Below are positions 53,951-64,000 of a stretch of 64,000 nucleotides of DNA, one piece after another. This DNA comes from Ryuthela nishihirai (lineage: Eukaryota > Arthropoda > Arachnida > Araneae > Heptathelidae), in the NCBI GenBank assembly GCA_038380435.1, contig JAWZYU010000028.1, positions 41,289,095-41,353,094 on the forward strand, written 5' to 3'. The translations under genes and the position numbers were made by a program. The notes under the pieces were generated by a model. The model ran no database searches. It had not been told where the DNA came from and saw nothing but the letters and a program-made list of their open reading frames with translations. The stretch's first letter is position 1. The number at the start of each line of letters is the position of its first letter.

Positions 53951-54155
53951 GGCTCAAGGATGGTTGAGGAAGGGGAGCCATTAGAGTTATAATTGGGAGA
54001 TAAGGTTGAATTGAGTGCTTAACCTCTGAGTGGCACTTTCTTGCCTACAATGTGCTAAATGACCATTACAAGGATGCCAAGGGCTCAGAGATGGTTGGGG
54101 AAGGCGGGGGAGGGATCATTGGAAGTTAGGAAAGTTAAATTAGGAGATTGGTCTA
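53951..54155 (-). mobile_element. SINE-A scraps, very old
   Basis: Two diverged partial copies: GGCTCAAGGATGGTTGAGGA at 53952, and a tail and body at about 54015-54130 (CTTAACCTCTGAGTGGCACT). Confidence 0.65.
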
Positions 54156-54926
54156 GGTGTTGTTTTACTCAGGCGCTGCACTTTTTTCCACACAATGGGC
54201 TAAATGTTCAGGTCACAAGGACCCCAAGAGCTCAGAGAAGATTGGCGATAAGTGGATCCACTGGAACAGCTGTTAGGAGACAGATGGAAACCTTCCTTCG
54301 AGTAATCCAGCGTGTTCTTTAACATGCGGGGCGGGGGTGGCTCAGTCGGTAGCGCGCCACGCTCGTAATCTGTAGTTCCCAGGTTTGAGTCCCAGCTACG
54401 TCAGCGTTGAGATTTATCTCCGCAAAATTCCCCGCCCTGCCCACGGTCAGTAGGGGACACTGATGGGCTTGGAAAGGCCGCCGTCCGTCGGATGGTACGT
54501 TAATCCGTGGCCCCGTGTGCGGGATAGCCATACCCTGTGCACGTCAAAGAACACACTGGATGGCCTTGACGGGAGGCTGCCATCTGTCTCCCAACAGCTG
54601 TTAGTGGGTCCCCTCCCCCAACCTTCTCTGAGCCTTCGGGGTCCATGTGACCTGGCCATTTAGCCCATGGTGTGCAAAAAAGTGCCGCTCAGAGGTAAAA
54701 CAACCCAACCCAAATCTTTAACATGCACAGGGTATGGCTTTCCTGCCCGTATTTAAGTCCTCTGGAACTTTTCGAATCTCATTAATGTCCCATTCTTTAC
54801 TGAGGGGGTGGTGATAGTTCAGCGGAAATAAATCTCAACTCTGGCACGGGGGGGGAACTCGAATCTTGTAACTTCAGACTTCGAACTTCTCGTGCCACCG
54901 ACAGAGCCCCCCTCCCGCCGCCCCCC
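54156..54926 (-). mobile_element. SINE-A, old host copy split by an antisense SINE-A
   Basis: Host 54156-54327 and 54715-54926, with a degenerate head ending in GAGCCCCCCTCCCGCC. The insert lies at 54328-54714. Confidence 0.88.
54328..54714 (+). mobile_element. SINE-A, full length, nested
   Basis: Perfect TSD TCTTTAACATGC at 54316-54327 and 54715-54726, taken from the host SINE-A body. Confidence 0.96.
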
Positions 54927-55422
54927 ATAAAGGAGAACAAACTTGATATCTTAAAAAGTTAATAATAGCATTGCCAGTTAAAAACAATTTATAATTATTT
55001 TTGAAATTTATAAATACTTAAACATGATTTCAAATTATGTAGCAAATTAATATTTTAGAAGTTAGGGTAAATAACTTCTCAATTATGTAACTTGTCAATT
55101 GTGCATAATTTTCTTCGAATTGGCATTGGTACTGTTTAATATTTACAGTTTCCATAACTCTTTAAATGGCGAAGAAATAGTGTTTAAAATCGAGATTTAG
55201 ATATTTTTTGATGCAACCTTTAATTTACATATGGCCACATTTTACCCCAAAAATTTTACTTCAGAAGTTAGGAACATCAAATTCCATTTCCCACTGATTT
55301 AATATGGAAATTCTCCTATTTTTATCTAGGTATCGTATGATCTGTTAAAAATGCCAAACTGTCAGAATTGAAACTTTTTCTTAGTGTTGTGTGACATAGT
55401 TTTATTCAAAAGGGATTTGAAG
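54927..55422. repeat. AT-rich spacer including dispersed repeat R1
   Basis: 55015-55330 includes TTTCCATAACTCTTTAAATG, TAAAATCGAGATTTAGATA and AGAAGTTAGGAACATC, all matching R1 at 63255-63440. A second AATATTTTAGAAGTTAGGGT motif at about 55050 suggests two overlapping copies. Confidence 0.6.
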
Positions 55423-55945
55423 CTGGGTTGGCTCAGCTAGTAGCGCGCCAGGCTCGTAATCTGCAGTTACCAGGTTCGAGTCCCTGCTGGGTCAGATTGA
55501 ATTTATCTTCGCAAAACTCCTTGGTCAGTAGGAGATGCTAATGGGCTTGAGAAGGATGCAGTCCATCGGATGGAACGTTAAGTTCTGGGCCCTATGGCGG
55601 GATAGCCATCCCCTGTGCACGGTAAGAACACGTTGGATGGCCTTGACTGGAGGCTACCATCTGTCTCCCAACAGTTGTTCCAGTGGGTCCCCAACCTTCT
55701 GTGAGTCTTTGGGGTCCTAGAACCTGGCCATTTAGTCCACTCTGTGCTAAAAAGTGCAATCAGAGGTAAAACAACCCAACATTAAAGAACACACTGGATT
55801 GCCTTGACGGGAGGCTACCATCTGTCTCTCAATAGCTGTTCCAGTGGGTCCCCAACCTTATATGAGCCTTTTGGGGTCCTGGAACCAGGCCATTTAGTTC
55901 ACTGTGTGCAAAAAAAAAGTGCCGCTCAGAGGTGAAACAACCCAA
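55423..55945 (+). mobile_element. SINE-A with two 3-prime modules, old
   Basis: Head GCTGGGTTGGCTCAGCTAG with B box GGTTCGAGTCCC. The first tail, CAACCCAAC, meets ATTAAAGAACACACTGG at 55781, the same junction as the young multimers but in a diverged copy. The second module ends GTGAAACAACCCAAC. Confidence 0.92.
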
Positions 55946-56515
55946 CTCATAACCCATTTTCTTTCCCAATTCAAAATAAGCATTTTTTTTTCAACACCGA
56001 TTTATGCAAAGGAAGTAAGTATAGTCCGGCTATTCGTAAATGTTTTTTCCCTCAAGAAACCTTTCAAAATCTGAATGCAGGTGAAATAATATGATGTAAA
56101 GTTGTCACCTCTCTTCCAATACTCTCTTCGTACGCATATGCTTTGATCAATGAGAGCTCAGGAATAACAGAAGCAATCTCTGGGAAATGTTTTTGAGGAG
56201 ACCTAAAAGAAAAAGAAAAAATATCGTGTAGAAAAATACACACACAAAAAATTAACAACTACCTCTAACCTTAACTGACGACAAAATTTAAGTAATGACA
56301 CATTAACAGCACTGACACATCTGGACGCTCCTGAAAAACGAGTCATCGAGAACGAGTTGAACGCTACTGAAAAACGAGAACGAACTTCTTTTGAGAAGTG
56401 ATGATTTTTTTTTCGGAGTAAAGAGGCCGTTAATATAGAATGCCATGTCGTTGATGAAAAAAGTCAACGGTTCGTTTCATGGGTATTAACTTAAGGTGAA
56501 GATTACATCTCATCT
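55946..56515. other. Spacer
   Basis: No gene recognised; the minus-strand frame at 56064-56258 has no known domain. A short near-repeat of GAAAAACGAG occurs at 56330-56380. Confidence 0.5.
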
Positions 56516-56898
56516 GGGGCGGGGGTGGCTCAGTCGGTAGCGCGCCAGGCTCGTAATCTGTAGTTCCCAGGTTCGAGTCCCAGCTGGGTCAGCGTTGAGA
56601 TTTATCTCCGCAAAATTCCCCGCCCTGCCCACGGTCAATAGGGGACACTGATGGGCTTGGAAAGACCGCCGTCCGTCGGATGGGACGTTAAGCCGTGGCC
56701 CCGTGTGCGGGAGAGCCATACCCTGTGCACGTTAAAGAACACGCTGGATGGCCTTGACGGGAGGATACCATCTGTCTCCCAACAGCTGTTCCAATGGGTC
56801 CCCTCCCCCAACCTTCGCTGAGCCTTCGGGGTCCATGTGACCTGGCCATTTAGCCCATGGTGTGCAAAAAAGTGCCGCTCAGAAGTTAAACAATCCAA
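56516..56898 (+). mobile_element. SINE-A, full length
   Basis: TSD CTCATCT at 56509-56515 and 56899-56905. Confidence 0.94.
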
Positions 56899-56905
56899 CT
56901 CATCT

Positions 56906-57384
56906 TATTTCTTAATAGTGCACGCAGTAAAATTTTTTCTCTTTACTTTTAAGATGGACTATCTTATCTGTTTAGTTTTCGATTATTTTCAGTTTTTCTC
57001 TTCATATATATCTTTTTTCACCCCGTGATTTCCCGCCAAAAATTCCGTTATTGTTCGTCTGCCTCTCCATTTCTCGTAGAAGAAAAATTTCTGACAACTC
57101 TTTGAAGAAGAAGAATGTCTAAAACAATTCCCACGTGTACTTTAAATGGCGGACACCTACCAGAGAGCAACTTGCTGGTTCAACATACGGCATTCTCAAA
57201 CAGTGGCCAACACGTTGGAAGCCTTTGATGTTTCTTCAGGAAATGCTGTCAGTCCTTTGTCAAAAGAGATATGACATCACCAAAACAAAAAAAAAACACT
57301 TTTAAGATTTCTTTTGTTTTCACGCTGAAAGAAAAATTCGAGATGTTTCAAAAAAAGCTTCCCCTCCCCCGTTATGGACTCGTG
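56906..57384. other. Spacer
   Basis: No gene or element recognised. Confidence 0.5.
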
Positions 57385-57723
57385 TACAGTCGCTCAAAAA
57401 AATATTCCAACACTATGATCGATTACAGAATTAAAAAAAAATATCTGGCAATGATTTTTTTAGAGGTTAGTGATCTGGCAACCTTCGTGTCACGTGACAC
57501 GAAGGTTGCCAGATCACTAATCTCTAAAAAAATCGTTATCGATTACAGAATTAAAAAAAAATATCTGGCAACGATTTTTTTAGAGATTAGTGATCTAGTA
57601 AACTTCGTGTCACGTGACACGAAGGTTGCCAGATCACTAATCTCTAAAAAAATCGTTGCCAGATATATTTTTTAAAATTCTGTAATCGATCATAGTGTTC
57701 AGATATTTTTTTGAGCGACTGTA
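57385..57723. mobile_element. Tc1-like foldback element
   Basis: TACAGTCGCTCAAAAAAATA at the left, TTTTTTTGAGCGACTGTA at the right. The interior is two successive palindromes, each with arms AAAAATATCTGGCAACGATT ... GTTGCCAGATCACTAATCTC around CGTGTCACGTGACACG. It lacks the GGAGCGTGTACAG module of the other units, so it is probably a simpler form. Confidence 0.85.
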
Positions 57724-57809
57724 CTTTTATGTAGTGTTGCGAATTCCGGGGCGCAGGGAGTAAGTTAATTGTGAATTTTTTTTATAAGTAAGGAGAGTAA
57801 ACTTCAGTG

Positions 57810-58150
57810 AAAGGGTTGTTTGATTTTACCTCGCGGCACTTTTATTTGACGCATATGCCCTAAATGGATAAGTCACAAAGACCCCATTCAGAGAGGACTG
57901 GGGGACTGAGACAGATGGTAGCCTCCCGTCAAGGCCTCCAGCGTGTAATTTAACGTGCACAGGGTATGGCTCTCTCGAACACGGAACCATGGCTTTACGT
58001 CCCATTCCGACGGACGGCCTTTCCAAGCCCATCGGTGTCCCAAGCACCTAGGGCAGGGTGGAGGTTTGGTGGAAATAAATCTCGACGCTATTCTGATTGG
58101 GATTCGAACCTGGAAACTGAAAATTACGAGCCTGGCGCGACACTGACAGT
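57810..58150 (-). mobile_element. SINE-A, old
   Basis: Diverged tail GGGTTGTTTGATTTTACCTC, shortened body, degenerate head GCGACACTGAC. Confidence 0.85.
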
Positions 58151-58291
58151 CAATCACAGCTGAAGAGGTGAAAACGAAAATTTTATATGCATTTTTTTTT
58201 AAAGAAAATATTGCTATTTTAATGTGCAACATATCTCAAATTTGTTGAATCGACTACAAAAAAAAAACGTTTATTTTTGAATGGTTTAAGG

Positions 58292-58390
58292 CAGAGGTTC
58301 GAAACTTGTGGTGTCCAGATCCCTAGGGTTTCGCGAACGTAGTAAAAGGTGTCTGCGATATATTTTTAATATTGCAGAAAACTCTAACGG
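58292..58390 (+). mobile_element. Possible hAT left end
   Basis: CAGAGGTTCGAAACTTGTGG, then AGATCCCTAGGGTTTCGCGA, resembles the start of hAT elements of the CAGTGGTTCTCAAC type. No right terminus found; a SINE-A begins about 10 bp further on. Confidence 0.4.
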
Positions 58391-58399
58391 AAATGAGGG

Positions 58400-59148
58400 G
58401 AAACGTAATCTGCAGTTCCCAGGTTAGAATCCCAGCTGGGACAGCTTTGAAATTTAGCTCTGAAAAACTCCCCACCCTGCTCTCAGTCAGTAGGGGACAC
58501 CGATGGGCTTGGAAAGGCTGTTGTTCGTCGGATGCGACGTTAAGACGTGGATCTGTGTGCGGAAAAGCTTTGGATTGGATTGTTTTACCTCTGAGCGGCA
58601 CTTTTTTGCACACCATGGGCTAAATGGCCAGGCCACAAGGACCCCGAAGGTTCAAAGAAGGTTGGGGGAGGGGACCCACTGGAACAACTGTTGGGAGACA
58701 GATGGTAGCCTCCCGTCAAGGCCATCCAGCGTGTTCTTTAACGTGCACAGGGTATGGCTCTCCCACACACGGGGCCACGGCTTAACGTCCCATCCGACGG
58801 ACGGCGGCCTTTTCAAGCCCATCGGTGTCCCCTACTGATCGTGGGCAGGGCGGGGAAATTTTGCGGAGATAAATTTTAACGCTGACCCAGCTGGGACTCG
58901 AACCTGGGAACTACAGATTACGAGCCTGGCGCGCTACCGACTGAGCCACCCCCGCCCCTGCGGGAGAGACGTACTCTGTGCACGTTAAAGAACACGCTGG
59001 ATGACCTTGACGGGAGCTACCATATATCTCCTACCAGCTGAACAGTGGGTCCCCTGTCCCCAACCTTTTTGAGTCCTAGGGGTCATGTGACCTGCCATTT
59101 TGCCCATTGTGTGCAAAATAGTGCCGCTCACAGGTAAAACAACTAAAC
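58400..59148 (+). mobile_element. SINE-A, old host copy split by an antisense SINE-A
   Basis: Host pieces 58400-58567 (partial head and body) and 58969-59148 (3-prime part and tail GTAAAACAACTAAAC). Confidence 0.88.
58568..58958 (-). mobile_element. SINE-A, full length, nested
   Basis: TSD TGCGGAAAAG / TGCGGGAGAG at 58558-58567 and 58959-58968, diverged at two positions, from the host GTGTGCGGGAGAG segment. Confidence 0.92.
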
Positions 59149-59811
59149 TACCCTGGCTATGTAGCTCGTTGGATACAAAAAGTAGTGCTAAGAGATAAAA
59201 TAATACATTTTTTTTTATGGTGCATAGAAATTTTTCAAATACAGTAAAATTCCGATACTCCCGCATCTTATAGTTCGGAATTCGTGATAGTTTGAACATT
59301 GTTGTTGATACAATAAAGTTTAAGTAGGTATTCATAATAATTTGGCCAAGGAATGTATAATAACTGTTATTATACTGTCACTTTATGAAGAGATGACATT
59401 AGGGTTGGTGGCTTTAAAAAAATAAGCAAATGTCTCTTATCTGTCAAGGATTTGGAGTCTTTGGCTTGGCCGTGTGCTAGATAAATCTGATGCAGATGAT
59501 ACCTCTTGAGAGGAAGTTGTCAGGAATTCTGAATGAGTTGAAGAAATGATCATATACTCTCTTTAAGTGTTTGCGTATTCATTGCTGCTTAGGTTAATAA
59601 TTCTTGTGACTCTGATTTGTAATTACATGGCTAATTACACAAGAAAGAATTCCGTTTAACGAGCCTTGATGTTGTGTCATTAAGTAGAAGGACTGGAGAG
59701 AGAGTTTGCCAAGAATTACAATTAAGAACACTTTCGCAATGTATCTTGATAAATTAATATGCCCAGCATGTATCCTGGTGGCTGGTGTTGCCGAAATGGG
59801 GGTCTTTAGCT
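59149..59811. other. Spacer with a pogo-like terminus
   Basis: At 59241, ACAGTAAAATTCCGATACTC followed by CCGCATC resembles pogo/Tigger terminal repeats. No opposite end found. No gene recognised. Confidence 0.4.
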
Positions 59812-60905
59812 CTGGTAACCTTCGTGTCACGTGACACGAAGGTTACCAGATCACTAATTTCTAAAAACAATCGTTGCCAGATATTTTTTCTGAATTCTGT
59901 AATCAACCATAGTGTTCGGATACTTTTTTGAGCGACTGTAGGTGGTCATCTTATTTTGATACTAGATCGTGTGGGCTCACTCACGGAAATATTGAGCGTG
60001 TGCAGTTACCGTTCACAGCAAACTGAAGCGTGTGCAGTAACTGCACACGCTCCAGTTTGCTGTGAACGGTAACTGGAGCGTGTACAGTTGCTGTACACGC
60101 TCCAGATATTTTTCCTGAATTCTGTAATCACGTGACACGAAGGTTGCCAGATCACTAATTTCTAAAAAAATCGTTGCCAGATATTTTTTCTGAATTCTGT
60201 AATCAACCGTAGTGTTCGGATACTTTTTTGAGCGACTGCAGGTGGTCATATTATTTTGATACTAGATCGTGTGGGCTCACTCACGGAAATATTGAGCGTG
60301 TGCAGTTACCGTTCACAGCAAAGTGGAGCGTGTGCAGTAACTGCACACGCTCCAGTTTGCTGTGAACGGTAACTGGAGCGTGTACAGTTGCTGTACACGC
60401 TCCAGATATTTTTTCTGAATTCTGTAATCACGTGACACGAAGGTTGCCAGATCACTAATTTATAAAAAAATCGTTGCCAGATATTTTTTCTGAATTCTGT
60501 AATCAACCATAGTGTTCGGATACTTTTTTGAGCGACTGTAGGTGGTCATATTATTTTGATACTAGATCGTGTGGGCTCACTCACGGAAATATTGAGTGTG
60601 TGCAGTTACCGTTCACAGCAAACTGGAGCGTGTGCAGTTACCGTTCACAGCAAACTGGAGCGTGTGCAGTTACCGTTCACAGTAAACTGGAGCGTGTGCA
60701 GTAACTGCACACGCTCCAGTTTGCTGTGAACGGTAACTGGAGCGTGTACAGTTGCTACACACGCTCCAGATATTTTTTCTGAATTCTGTAATCACGTGAC
60801 ACGAAGGTTGCCAGATCACTAATTTATAAAAAAATTCGTTGCCAGATATTTTTTCTGAATTCTTTAGTCAACCATAGCGTTCGGATACTTTTTTGAGCGA
60901 CTGTA
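59812..60905. repeat. Tc1-like palindromic units in a 300-bp tandem array
   Basis: TTTTTTGAGCGACTG ends occur at 59940, 60240, 60540 and 60905. The first two intervals are exactly 300 bp and the third 365 bp, because it holds two extra copies of a 32-33-bp subrepeat (GTGCAGTTACCGTTCACAGC). Each unit contains nested inverted repeats: CAGTTACCGTTCACAGCAAA with its complement, a GGAGCGTGTACAG pair, and a GTTGCCAGATCACTAATTT arm. It also has GATCGTGTGGGCTCACTCAC as unique linker. The left end starts within a TCACGTGACACGAAGG palindrome and lacks a TACAGTCGCTC start. Confidence 0.9.
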
Positions 60906-61539
60906 TCTAATATATATATATAGATGATTATGAGTGAATGACTTACTGACTGACAGGAGATGATGGTAATCTAACTATGATACAGAAATGGTAGCGTTCT
61001 GAAAATTTGCATCAAGGGATCCGGGTTCGTATAGACCTCGTCAAAACATCCAAATTTTGATCTTCGACGTGTCCTTCAAGGCCATGTAGAAGTTATTAGA
61101 GGTCAAACGATGAGTGCTAGAAATGTGGAAATTTGGGTCCGGGGATGTTTCGGGTTGTAGGTGTAGGAAACGTTACAAAATTTTGGATTCGGAGGGTCAT
61201 TTGAGGTCAAAGGTCAAATTTATATCTACCGGCAGTACAGCGCTAAAAACTGACACCTGGGGATATTTTGAGTCGTAGATCTTAGAAATTATGACACATT
61301 TTGGATGTGATGGGTTCTTCGAGGTCAAAGGTCGAATTATATGCACCAGTTCTGGAGAGTTAAGAATTGGGGAAAAGGACCATTTCAGGAAGTGGAACTA
61401 AGAAGTGCAAGGAATGTTTCGATACAGTGTCGCATTCAAGGTCAAATAGGGATCGGAGTGACGGACTAGAAGAAATCAAGAGGTCGAAAGCGCCGATTTA
61501 TTTCTAGTAAAGTTGTATGCATTGATTTTTGAGTGTTTC
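60906..61539. other. Non-coding region with repeated GAGGTCAAAGGTC motifs
   Basis: Starts with a TA microsatellite. Motifs GAGGTCAAAGGTCAAATT (about 61212) and GAGGTCAAAGGTCGAATT (about 61321), plus single AGGTCAAA copies at about 61102 and 61438, recur at irregular spacing among similar sentences (GGTTGTAGGTGTAGGAAAC, GTCGTAGATCTTAGAAATT). This looks like a decayed repeat of about 100-120 bp. No gene recognised. Confidence 0.5.
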
Positions 61540-62856
61540 GTCAAATTTTTATCGCATTGCAAAGTGTTCCGCTAAAATTTTATCGCATTGCAAAGTATTC
61601 CGCCAAATTTTTGTAGCATTGCAAAGTGTTCAAATAAATTTTTATCACATTGTAAAGTGTTCCGCTAAATTTTTAGCACATTGAAAATGCACAGATAAAT
61701 TTTTATTACATTGCAAAGTGTTCTGCAAAATTTTAATCGCATTGCAAAGTATTCCGCTAAATTTTTATCGCATGTGAAGTGTTCCGCCAAATTTTTGTAG
61801 CATTGCAAAGTGTTCAGATAAATTTTTATCACATTGTAAAGTGTTCCGCTAAATTTTTAGCACATTGCAAAGTGCTCAGATTTTTAACACATTGCAAAAT
61901 GCTCAGATAAATTTTTGTCACATTGCAAAGTGTTCCGCTAAATTTGTATCGCATGCAAAGCGTTCCGCTAAATTTTTGTAGCATTGTAAAGTGTTCAGAT
62001 AAATTTTTATCCCATTGCAAAGTGTTCCGCTAAAATTTTTGCTCATTGCAAAGTGCTCAGAATTTTTTTTATCACATTGCAAAGTGTTATGCAAAATTTT
62101 TATCGCATTGCAAAATGTTCCGCCAAATTTTTTATCGCATTGCAAAGTGTTCCGCTAAATTTTTGTAGCATTGCAAAGTGTTCAGATAAATTTTTTATCA
62201 CATTGTAAAGTGTTCCGCTAAAATTTTAGCACATTGCAAAGTGTTCAGATTTTTATCGCATTGCAAAATGCTCAGATAAATTTTTTCACATTGCAAAGTG
62301 TTCCGCTAAATTTGTATCGCAGGCAAAGCGTTCCGCTAAATTTTTGCAGCATTGCAAAATGTTCCACCAATTTTTTTCATCGCATTGCAAAGTGTTCCGC
62401 TAAATTTTTGTGGCATTGTAAAGTGTTTAGATAAATTTTTATCACATTGTAAAGTGTTCCGCTAAATTTTTTGCTCATTGCAAAGTGCTCAGAATTTTTT
62501 TATCACATTGCAAAGAGTTATGCAAATTTTTTATCGCATTGCAAAATGTTCCGCCAAATTTTTTTACCGCATTACAAAGTGTTCCGCTAAATTCTTGTCG
62601 CATTGCAAAGTGTTCAGATAAATTTTTATCACATTGTAAAGTGTTCCGCTAAATTTTTAGCACATTGCAAAATGCTCAGATAAATTTTTGTCACATTGCA
62701 AAGTGTTCCGCTAAATTTTTAGCACATTGCAAAATGCTCAGATAAATTTTTGTCACATTGCAAAGTGTTCCGCTAAATTTATATCGCATGCAAAGCGTTC
62801 CGCTAAATTTTTGTAGCATTGCAAAGTGTCCCGCCAAATTTTATCGCATTGCAAAG
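61540..62856. repeat. 31-bp AT-rich satellite array
   Basis: About 42 units of CATTGCAAAGTGTTCCGCTA plus AATTTTTATCG. Subtypes (TTCCGCTAAAT, TTCAGATAAAT, TGCTCAGATAAAT, TTCCGCCAAAT, TATGCAAAATT) recur in a similar order, pointing to a higher-order repeat of several units. Frames on both strands here are spurious. Confidence 0.95.
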
Positions 62857-63711
62857 TAAATTAAGTGAAATCATTAAGTGAAACCATGTACTACTGTGAT
62901 TATAAATTATTTCGTCATATACAATAGAGCTGATCCATGTAATGCAAAAATTTCCTGCAGATGAGCCCCTGGCTTCGTAGGATCATATTCATTATGTACG
63001 TATTATTTTAATACTTTAAATAAAGATCATGTAAATGTGATGTAAACAAAAAATAAGGATTATTAGAAAACGAATGTTTCACAACAGTAATGCGTGGAGA
63101 ATTTATCTCAAAAATTAGTGAAATTTAAATAATAAGTATTGTTTCAACCAATTTAATATAATAACTATGCATTTTAAAAGTTTGCATAATGATTGTTTCA
63201 TATTAGACACAATATGAATAATTTTTTACGTAACAAAATAATTCATGTTTAACCTTTCCAGCTTCCGTAACTCTTTGAATACTGACCCAATATTGTTGAA
63301 AATCGGGATTTAAATAGATTGTATTCTGATCTTTAATATATCTTCAGTCCCATTTTTCCATTGATTGCATATTTTAGAAGTTAGAGATCTTAGAAACTGA
63401 ATTCCTATTGACATAACACGGAAACTGTAATATTTTGGTAGGGCAGAGTAGAAATAGAATTCAAGTTATGTCTCAAAGAGATTTTCACGAGGCTATATTT
63501 CAAAAGGGGTTAAGAAAGAACAGAAGGGGAATTTTTTTATATCCTTTACATTTCTCGTGTCACAGGATTTTCTTAGACAGATAATAGTTAAGAACACACA
63601 AACCAAGAAAAATTCGAGGAAAAAAAAATAAAGAGATCAAAATATTACTTTTTGGAAAATTAACTTCTATTTTTTCATCAGAGTAAAAATCTCAAGTGCA
63701 GAATAATTTAC
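62857..63711. repeat. AT-rich spacer including dispersed repeat R1
   Basis: 63255-63440 carries CTTCCGTAACTCTTTGAATA, GTTGAAAATCGGGATTTAAA and ATTTTAGAAGTTAGAGATC, matching R1. The rest is unassigned. Confidence 0.55.
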
Positions 63712-64000
63712 GGGGCGGGGGTGGCTCAGTCGGGAGCGCGCCAGGCTCGTAATCTGTACTTCCCAGGTTCGAGTCCCAGCTGGGTCAGCGTTGAGATTTA
63801 TCTCCGCAAAATTCCCCGCCCTATCCACGGTCAGCAGGGGACACCGATGGGCTTGGAAAGACCGCCGACCGTCGGATGGGACGTTAAGCCGTGGCCCCGT
63901 GTGTGTGAGAGCCATACCCTGTGCACGTTAAAGAACACGCTGGATGGCCTTGACGGGAGGCTACCATCTGTCTCTCAACAGCTGTTCCAGTGAGTCCCCT
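63712..64000 (+). mobile_element. SINE-A, runs off the window
   Basis: Head GGGGCGGGGGTGGCTCAGTC at 63712 and body up to GTTCCAGTGAGTCCCCT at the window edge. Close to consensus; the tail lies outside. Confidence 0.95.

Noticed and set aside
59812..60905. Centromeric satellite
   Set aside because: Three units with transposon termini are not enough to claim this; there is no long array in the window.
61202..61340. Nuclear-receptor enhancer
   Set aside because: The motif match is real but sits within repeat-like sequence with no gene nearby; kept only as a low-interest observation.
61540..62856. CRISPR-like array
   Set aside because: Units are contiguous with no unique spacers, and the window is eukaryotic.
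727..63993. Dozens of 60-145-residue frames with shared phrases such as TSERHFFAHHGLNGQVTW and LNVPSDGRRPFQAHRCPL
   Set aside because: They are translations of SINE-A in several frames and both strands; they follow the SINE boundaries, not gene structure, and occur wherever a copy lies.

Overview
This is a non-coding stretch of an animal genome made almost entirely of mobile elements and tandem repeats. I found no intact host gene, rRNA, functional tRNA or CRISPR array. The content (mariner-, Tc1- and hAT-like DNA transposons, LINE-type debris, two tRNA-derived SINE families, AT-rich spacers) fits an invertebrate, most plausibly an arthropod and perhaps an arachnid. That is an inference; no host gene is present to confirm it. 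Most open reading frames are translations of SINEs or tandem repeats.

The dominant component is a tRNA-derived SINE, called SINE-A here, with about 60 copies or fragments in both orientations. A full copy is about 386 bp (clean example 42039-42424). It has a tRNA-like head with A box TGGCTCAGTCGG and B box GGTTCGAGTCC, a long central body, and a tail ending in CAACCCAACCC rather than poly(A). Many copies keep exact 10-13 bp target-site duplications (TSDs). Copies often sit inside older copies. Several loci carry two to four copies of a roughly 169-bp 3-prime module, joined at the same point. A second family, SINE-B (about 200 bp, A box TGGCCGAGTGG), occurs at 4227-4438, as a head-to-tail trimer at 6350-6925, and at 39519-39712.

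DNA transposons with readable boundaries: hAT-like elements at 3285-6130, 19586-23144 (with transposase remains), 31971-33146 and 34429-34692, each with an 8-bp TSD; less certain hAT-like elements at 19134-19460, 36214-36530 and 47424-48291; a deleted mariner at 8820-9750; a foldback TA element at 13910-14311; and Tc1-like palindromic units at 13101-13685, 26697-27064, 48961-49565, 57385-57723 and as a roughly 300-bp-period array at 59812-60905. A second transposase-like pseudogene lies at 43060-44035 and a LINE 3-prime coding fragment at 14385-14753.

A recurring theme is minisatellites that grew inside mobile elements. Three expanded from different segments of SINE-A (11268-11480, 30995-31605, 35465-36060). 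Two expanded within transposase coding sequence (21896-22927, 43140-43775). Others fill hAT-like elements (3300-5700, 31995-32705, probably 10139-10930). Stand-alone arrays lie at 15084-15596 and 61540-62856. The sequences between these are AT-rich and hold only old dispersed repeats.
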